A DNA stretch of 11,012 nucleotides, taken from NCBI GenBank assembly GCA_026996955.1, contig JALWJV010000330.1, positions 1 to 11,012 of the forward strand. Direction: 5' to 3'. Shown in pieces: positions 6,460-11,012 of this stretch. The notes beneath the pieces were generated by a model. It was given only the letters and a program-made list of their open reading frames with translations, searched no databases and was not told the origin of the DNA. The position numbers and the translations under genes are program-made. Every line of letters begins with the position of its first letter. Positions within the stretch are counted from its first letter, which is position 1. The DNA is from Deltaproteobacteria bacterium (GTDB lineage Bacteria; Desulfobacterota; Dissulfuribacteria; Dissulfuribacterales; QOAL01).

Positions 6460-6488
6460 AATTTATGACAGGGCAAGCTGTGTGTCAA
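6460..6488 (-). promoter_or_regulatory. Sigma70-like promoter of the trxA-trxB-bamD operon
   Basis: On the minus strand the -35 is a perfect TTGACA (complement of 6483-6488). The spacer is 17 bp and the -10 is TAAATT (complement of 6460-6465). Transcription should start near 6453, giving a leader of about 115 nt before trxA. The dispersed 22-bp repeat abuts the -35 on its upstream side, where an activator site or UP-like element would lie. Confidence 0.65.
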
Positions 6489-6510
6489 GTTAATACGATG
6501 AACGGTTATC
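6489..6510. repeat. Dispersed 22-bp intergenic repeat, copy 2
   Basis: The core GTTAATACGATGAAC followed by GGTTATC matches copy 1 (3267-3288) at 19 of 22 positions, with differences C/A, A/G and C/T. It is immediately adjacent to the trxA -35 hexamer. It is followed by a small hairpin ACCTGA-CTTAA-TCAGGT (6511-6527). It could be an operator shared by two loci or an extragenic repeat. Confidence 0.55.
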
Positions 6511-6564
6511 ACCTGACTTAATCAGGTTGCAGCCCGGTACACTGTTTATTTTCATGACACATGC

Positions 6565-6573
6565 TGATATAGT
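6565..6573 (+). promoter_or_regulatory. Possible extended -10 promoter for the DUF4390-kinase unit
   Basis: TGATATAGT is an extended -10 (TG, one base, then TATAGT, 5 of 6 to consensus). A weak TTTATT lies 17 bp upstream. A separate TTGACA at 6581-6586 has only a poor -10 downstream. The divergent gap 6337-6650 (314 bp) otherwise holds the trxA promoter, its leader, and the 22-bp repeat with its hairpin. I see no small gene in it. Confidence 0.35.
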
Positions 6574-6650
6574 AGGTTGTTTGACATAAACTAAATTTAC
6601 TGCTGACTACAAACATTCCTGAAATATTTCACACTGAAAATCTTTTTAAA

Positions 6651-7265
6651 GTGCCCCAAGCCCACTCTAAAATACCACACTGCCTGACATTCATCCTGGC
6701 CCTTGCCGTTTCTGTCCTGTTCTTTATGCCGCAGGGTTACGGATCAGCCGATGAATCAGTGTCTCCAGACACCCGGGAGCCGGCACGGATCTCAGATGTA
6801 TCAATAATAAATGACCAGACAATGCTTTACGTAAGCTTCAGGCTGGTTGGAGGCTTTCCGGATCAGGTCATGGGGGCGCTTCAGAGCGGAATCCCCCTTA
6901 CATTCACATACGAACTGGAACTGGAAACGCCTGGCATTTTAATGGATTCAACAGTTGTCTCAAGGACCATATCCCGCAAAATAAGATATGACGCCCTTAA
7001 AGGGGAATACATGGTCCGGTATGGCCTGCATTCCCACAGGATATTCATGGTGAATAACAGGGATGAGGCGTGCAGGCTTGTTTCCGTTGTTGAGCGTGAA
7101 CCTTTGATAAAACTTTCCAAGCTCTCCAGCAGTGAGACTTACAGACTAAAGCTGCGGGCACGGGTGGAAAAGGAAAAATCCTCCATCGCCTTTACAGGCA
7201 TACTGAATATCTTCTCATCCTGGGGCTTTACAACCGAGTGGCATGAAGTCAAGTTTAATTACTGA
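6651..7265 (+). CDS. Exported DUF4390-type protein
   Basis: The 204-residue protein starts with GTG. The reading frame upstream is open back to 6585 but offers no ATG or better start. This start gives a good signal sequence: polar n-region (1-10), hydrophobic core CLTFILALAVSVLFF (11-25), and likely cleavage around YGSA (30-33). The mature part is rich in beta-strand: ISDVSIINDQTMLYVSFRLVGGF, then GIPLTFTYELELE, then a long RTISRKIRYDALKGEYMVR segment, and RLKLRARVEK near the end. This pattern fits DUF4390, a periplasmic family of unknown function commonly found beside NtrY-like kinases. No Shine-Dalgarno is evident, so expression may be low. It overlaps the kinase gene by 23 bp, which suggests coupling and perhaps a shared sensory role; that role is inference. 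The last residues (EWHEVKFNY) are typical of a complete C-terminus. Confidence 0.78.
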   Translation: MPQAHSKIPHCLTFILALAVSVLFFMPQGYGSADESVSPDTREPARISDVSIINDQTMLYVSFRLVGGFPDQVMGALQSGIPLTFTYELELETPGILMDSTVVSRTISRKIRYDALKGEYMVRYGLHSHRIFMVNNRDEACRLVSVVEREPLIKLSKLSSSETYRLKLRARVEKEKSSIAFTGILNIFSSWGFTTEWHEVKFNY

Positions 7266-9504
7266 GAATGAAAACAGGCGAAAGCGGGAACGGATCATCA
7301 TGGCAGTGGCCGTGGTGCTCATCCTGATTTTCTCATTTTTCCAGTACTTTCTCCTGTCCCATGCGGCTCCCCTGCCCCTGAGCAGCAATGTGCTCATCTT
7401 CTCTGTGATAAACATCAACATCCTGCTGATCCTGGTCCTGATATTCCTCATTGTCAGAAACCTCGTCAAACTCCTGTTCGAGGATCGCAAACACGTGCTC
7501 GGGGCAAGGCTAAGGACCAAAATGGTAATAGCCTTTGTCTCACTCTCCCTGATCCCTACAGCAATTCTGTTCATGGTGGCCTTTCAGTTCCTGAACACCA
7601 GTATCTCGTACTGGTTTGACGTAAAGGTTGAAAGCTCTCTTAAAGATGCCATATCCATTGGCCGGACCTATTACACCTCCCGCCGTGAGAGTGTTACCAG
7701 GACAGCCAGGGACCTGGGGCATGCTGTGGAGAAACAGTGCATGGCCACCGGCCTGATGGCTGACCTGGAATGCGTATCAGACCTGCTTAGCCCGGCTTAC
7801 GCAAAGTCCGCGGACAGCCAGGCAATCAGCTGCATGCCTGTACAGATGGTACAGTTCAGGGGCATTGACGGGACCGAATTTATCTCCCGCCAGACACTTT
7901 ATCTGAAAGAGCCCCTGCCGCCGGTCCCTGAAGACATATTTGAACAGGCAGCCCAAAAGGGCTCTCTATTCACAGTCACCCAGAAGACAGGGCATGGTGA
8001 ACTGATAAGGGCTGTCATGCCCCTTAAAAACAGCCGCGGAGAGGTTACTGCCTTTCTTGTCACAGGCGGGATTGTTCCTGGAAACATGCTTGAAAAACTG
8101 GACAGGGTACGCCAGGGGTATGAAGACTACAGCCAGCTCAGGCTCTTTCAGCATCCCATCAAGACAACCCTACTCCTTACCCTTTTTCTTATCACCCTGC
8201 TTATCATATTTGTTGCAATCTGGTTTGGATTTCGCCTGGCCAAGGGCATCACAGAACCGGTACAGATGCTGGCTGATGGTGTAAGGCGTGTTGCCCACGG
8301 GGATCTTGATTTCAGGCTTGAGGTCAAAGGCAGAGATGAACTGAGCACGCTTGTCAGGGCATTTAATACCATGATGTCTGATCTCAAGGAGGCAAGGAAC
8401 AGGGCTGAGGACGCCTCACGGAACCTTATGGAGAGTTACCGTGAGCTTGATAACCGCAGACGCTACATGGAGATTCTGCTTCAAAATGTAAATGCCGGGG
8501 TTATTGCCCTTGACAGCAGGGGCACGGTCACCACGGTTAATAAGGCTGCTGAAAAGATCCTGGTTATTACTGCAAATGAAATAGTGGGAAAGAGTTATAA
8601 AAAACTCCTTAATCATGAACAGGCTGCTGAATTTGAAGAGATTCGAAAATTACTTGCAAAATCAGGCAGGGGCACCATTCAGCGGCACATTCGCATGAAG
8701 GCCGGACAGCGTGAACTCTCCCTGGTGGTGAATTTCACCACGCTTCGCGACAGTGAAGGAAATGCACTTGGGGTAATCATTGTCTTTGATGACCTGACTG
8801 AACTTGAAAAGATTCAAAGGCTTGCTGCCTGGCGGGAGGTTGCCCGGCGCATAGCCCATGAGGTCAAAAATCCCCTCACCCCCATCCAGCTCTCTGCACA
8901 GCGACTGAAAAAGAAATATGCCCAGGAGCTTAAAGAAGATCAGCGCGGGATATTTGAAAAATGCACAGACACCATCATAAACCAGGTAGAAGAGATCAGG
9001 CGCCTGGTAAATGAATTTTCAAGATTTTCCCGAATGCCTGCACCCAGATTCGTGCCAACTGACATAAGGAAAATCACCGAAGACCTGGTGACTGTTTACG
9101 AGCAGAGCAACCCGGACCTGAATTTTTCGGTAAAAAGCAGCCTTTCCACCCTTGAAATCGAGGTTGACCCGGACCAGTACAGCAGGGTGCTGGTAAATCT
9201 CTTTGATAATGCAGTGGCAGCCATGGACAGGGGAGACAGCCTTACAGTCACCCTTGAACAGAGGGGCATGCCTGGAGGCCGCAAAGAAGCGGTTATCACC
9301 ATCGCTGATACGGGAAGGGGCATTTCGCACCGGGACATGGACCGGCTGTTTGACCCCTATTTTTCAAGGAGAAGCGGAGGCACCGGCCTTGGGCTTGCAA
9401 TTGTAAATTCAATCGTTTCGGACCATAACGGCACAATTACTGTAAAGATGAATCACCCAAAGGGCACAGTATTCACCATCATTCTGCCTGAAAAACAGCC
9501 ATAA
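7243..9504 (+). CDS. NtrY-like membrane sensor histidine kinase
   Basis: The 753 residues have the NtrY layout. Three N-terminal membrane segments lie at about 19-38, 50-72 and 94-116. An extracytoplasmic sensor region of about 190 residues follows (120-306), then a fourth membrane segment at 307-330. HAMP spans about 330-381 (ITEPV...LVRAFNTM). A coiled stretch leads to a PAS domain at about 405-518 (ILLQNVNAGVIALD...VVFDDLTELEK). HisKA carries the phospho-site H539 (RRIAHEVKNPLTPIQLSAQRLKKKY). The ATPase domain has N-box NLFDNAVAA (N656), G1 DTGRGI (689-694), F-box FDPYFS (703-708) and G2 GGTGLGLAI (712-720). All catalytic motifs are intact. In NtrY/NtrX pairs a sigma54-type regulator follows, but none is present here; the next gene converges. 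The ATG at 7243 lies within the DUF4390 gene with only a weak ribosome site, so coupling is likely. The signal sensed is unknown. Confidence 0.93.
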   Translation: MKSSLITENENRRKRERIIMAVAVVLILIFSFFQYFLLSHAAPLPLSSNVLIFSVININILLILVLIFLIVRNLVKLLFEDRKHVLGARLRTKMVIAFVSLSLIPTAILFMVAFQFLNTSISYWFDVKVESSLKDAISIGRTYYTSRRESVTRTARDLGHAVEKQCMATGLMADLECVSDLLSPAYAKSADSQAISCMPVQMVQFRGIDGTEFISRQTLYLKEPLPPVPEDIFEQAAQKGSLFTVTQKTGHGELIRAVMPLKNSRGEVTAFLVTGGIVPGNMLEKLDRVRQGYEDYSQLRLFQHPIKTTLLLTLFLITLLIIFVAIWFGFRLAKGITEPVQMLADGVRRVAHGDLDFRLEVKGRDELSTLVRAFNTMMSDLKEARNRAEDASRNLMESYRELDNRRRYMEILLQNVNAGVIALDSRGTVTTVNKAAEKILVITANEIVGKSYKKLLNHEQAAEFEEIRKLLAKSGRGTIQRHIRMKAGQRELSLVVNFTTLRDSEGNALGVIIVFDDLTELEKIQRLAAWREVARRIAHEVKNPLTPIQLSAQRLKKKYAQELKEDQRGIFEKCTDTIINQVEEIRRLVNEFSRFSRMPAPRFVPTDIRKITEDLVTVYEQSNPDLNFSVKSSLSTLEIEVDPDQYSRVLVNLFDNAVAAMDRGDSLTVTLEQRGMPGGRKEAVITIADTGRGISHRDMDRLFDPYFSRRSGGTGLGLAIVNSIVSDHNGTITVKMNHPKGTVFTIILPEKQP

Positions 9505-11012
9505 TCACCATAACCGGGCATCAAAATTAAACTCCCTGCCCCGGTTCAGGATTGACATGAGATCAACCTTTCCCTTTTTGCGCCTCTTTATCTCCCGTGC
9601 TGAAGGCCAGTTTGACAGGTCTATTACAAGGGCGCTGAATCCCATTGCCTCAAGCTCGTTTCTCTGCTTCAGCAGGGAATAGGGCCTGTGGGGAAGCAGA
9701 ACATTTGCTCCGTTACCCTTCTGCCAGTAAAACTGCTCATCCCTCATGCTTGAAACTGGCCTGCCGTGTGCATATGAGGAGTGATCCAGGCGTGATGTAA
9801 ACAGGGGAATCCACGAAAATACTGTGAAGAACAGTGGGCGCGGGGCGTGGTCAAGCACCCTTTCTGCATTCATGGAATCAGTTTCAACTGCAAGCTGGGG
9901 CACGGAAACGCCAATATCCCTTGCTGCCCTTACAGCCTCACTGTTAAGCAGGTTAAGGGTGAAGTGGCCATACAATTTTATTGCCCGCCGGGGCTGGCCA
10001 CCCTGTCCTGAAGCCCGGTCTTTCTTCCTGCCGCCTTTTATCTTTATCTCTTTAAGCAGGTTTATATGTCCAAGGTTTGAGACTTCAAAGTTCCTGTACC
10101 CAAGACGCATCACCGAGGTGGCAAGCCTCCTGTACCTTCCAAGCATCTCCTCCTGGATTATGGCTGGAAGAGACCATACAACCTCCCGGTTCTGAAAAAG
10201 CTCTCCCCGTCTGGAGTCAAGCAGGCGAAGGACACTGTCACTTAATGAGATAATAACCCCCTGACATTTTATTTCAGAGGCCATTTCAAGCTGTTTTATG
10301 CTCCTTGCCCTGACCCAGAGCGGCACCTCATGCTCCCTGCGCCTTGCCTGGCCCTTTGAGGCAGCAAAGGAGGCCGCCTCCTTCTTACGCCGTGCCGGAT
10401 ACTGGCTCTCTATTGATGTCAGAACCGTCCTGGCACGCCCCCTTATCCCTTCAAGGAAACCGGGCTTGAAAGCCTTTTTCTCCCCTTTATGCACCTTCTT
10501 CCTGGCCCGTGCCATGTCAGTCCTGAAGAGCAGCATGCCCGGCTTGGCATCCCAGCCGTCAGGAAGCACAAGCTCGTAAAGGCCAGCATCATCCAGGGGC
10601 ATTGCCCCCCTGCATGTAAATGAACGCTGCGTATCCCGGGCTGTATCCACAAGCCTCAGCCTGTCTCCCTGCTCAGGCACTACCTTTCCCCTTACCAGCA
10701 CAGTCCCGTCACTGACTGAAGACGCCACCTTTCCAATATACTGACCGGTATTTGCAGCCCGTGTAGGAGATACAGCGCCTGAGGGCCTTGAAGACAGAAA
10801 ATATCCGGAAGAACCAGGCCTTCCAAGGGACTGTGCAAGGAGCGCCCTGGCCTCCTCCATGACAGAACGCCGAGCTTTTTCATCTGCATCAGCGGGAAGG
10901 TCAAGCACCGCACGGTACGCCCTTACCACTGATTTCACGTAATGGGGGGGCTTAAGCCTTCCCTCGATCTTGAGTGAGTTAATACCGGCACGTCCCAGTT
11001 CTTCCACAAAAT
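9505..11012 (-). CDS. U32-family protein, RlhA-like (5' end outside window)
   Basis: About 502 C-terminal residues are visible. The reading frame is open through position 11012, so the true start lies beyond the right edge; the GTG near 11007 is internal. The visible part begins with the family hallmark LGRAGINSLKIEGRLKPPHYVKSVVRAYRAVLD, which in U32 proteins sits at the end of the first catalytic domain. A long middle region follows, with beta-rich sequence (GQYIGKVASSV, VLVRGKVVPEQGDRLRLVD) fitting the collagenase-like DUF3656 segment. The last 270 residues repeat U32-barrel features, including LYGHFTLNLLNSEAV and VFSWIPLFTSR. RlhA of this family makes 5-hydroxycytidine in 23S rRNA, whereas other members modify tRNA uridine or were called peptidases. 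The N-terminal catalytic and Fe-S cysteines are out of view, so the exact substrate is open. Its TGA directly abuts the kinase stop. Confidence 0.85.
   Translation of the reverse strand, partial: FVEELGRAGINSLKIEGRLKPPHYVKSVVRAYRAVLDLPADADEKARRSVMEEARALLAQSLGRPGSSGYFLSSRPSGAVSPTRAANTGQYIGKVASSVSDGTVLVRGKVVPEQGDRLRLVDTARDTQRSFTCRGAMPLDDAGLYELVLPDGWDAKPGMLLFRTDMARARKKVHKGEKKAFKPGFLEGIRGRARTVLTSIESQYPARRKKEAASFAASKGQARRREHEVPLWVRARSIKQLEMASEIKCQGVIISLSDSVLRLLDSRRGELFQNREVVWSLPAIIQEEMLGRYRRLATSVMRLGYRNFEVSNLGHINLLKEIKIKGGRKKDRASGQGGQPRRAIKLYGHFTLNLLNSEAVRAARDIGVSVPQLAVETDSMNAERVLDHAPRPLFFTVFSWIPLFTSRLDHSSYAHGRPVSSMRDEQFYWQKGNGANVLLPHRPYSLLKQRNELEAMGFSALVIDLSNWPSAREIKRRKKGKVDLMSILNRGREFNFDARLW

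Overview
The window looks like ordinary chromosome of a Gram-negative bacterium, most likely a Desulfobacterota (deltaproteobacterial) relative. The reasons are a BamD outer-membrane assembly lipoprotein, an exported DUF4390-type protein paired with an NtrY-like membrane kinase, a radical SAM/WbsX-like pair, and good Shine-Dalgarno sequences with sigma70-like promoters. Base composition looks balanced and even between genes. The lineage is inferred from gene content, not from a marker gene.

Layout from left to right. A single-domain CheY-like receiver (+, 47-412) ends at a bidirectional hairpin shared with a converging two-gene unit (-). That unit is a WbsX/GH99-like protein (2471-1368) followed, with a 23-bp overlap, by a radical SAM protein with a SPASM-like cysteine-rich tail (1390-467). 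Next come tRNA-Ala(GGC) with its own promoter and a strong terminator-like hairpin, a 71-residue helical protein of unknown function, a 175-bp MITE-like palindrome, a copy of a short dispersed repeat, and an MBL-fold hydrolase of the COG1237 type (+). Converging on it is the minus-strand operon trxA-trxB-bamD. A 314-bp divergent intergenic region contains the trxA promoter and a second copy of the short repeat. From there DUF4390 and an NtrY-like histidine kinase run on the + strand. The kinase stop codon directly abuts the stop codon of a converging U32-family (RlhA-like) gene, which is cut by the right edge.

Functional links. TrxB reduces TrxA with NADPH, and both share a transcript with BamD. 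The DUF4390 protein is predicted to be exported and overlaps the kinase gene, so it may act with the kinase at the envelope; no NtrX-type partner regulator is present. The radical SAM and WbsX-like genes are probably translationally coupled and may act on the same envelope or glycan substrate, but nothing here identifies that substrate.

No defence system, prophage, integrase, CRISPR array or transposase gene was seen. The least explained items are the palindrome, the dispersed 22-bp repeat (one copy touching the trxA promoter), the radical SAM/WbsX pair and the small helical protein.
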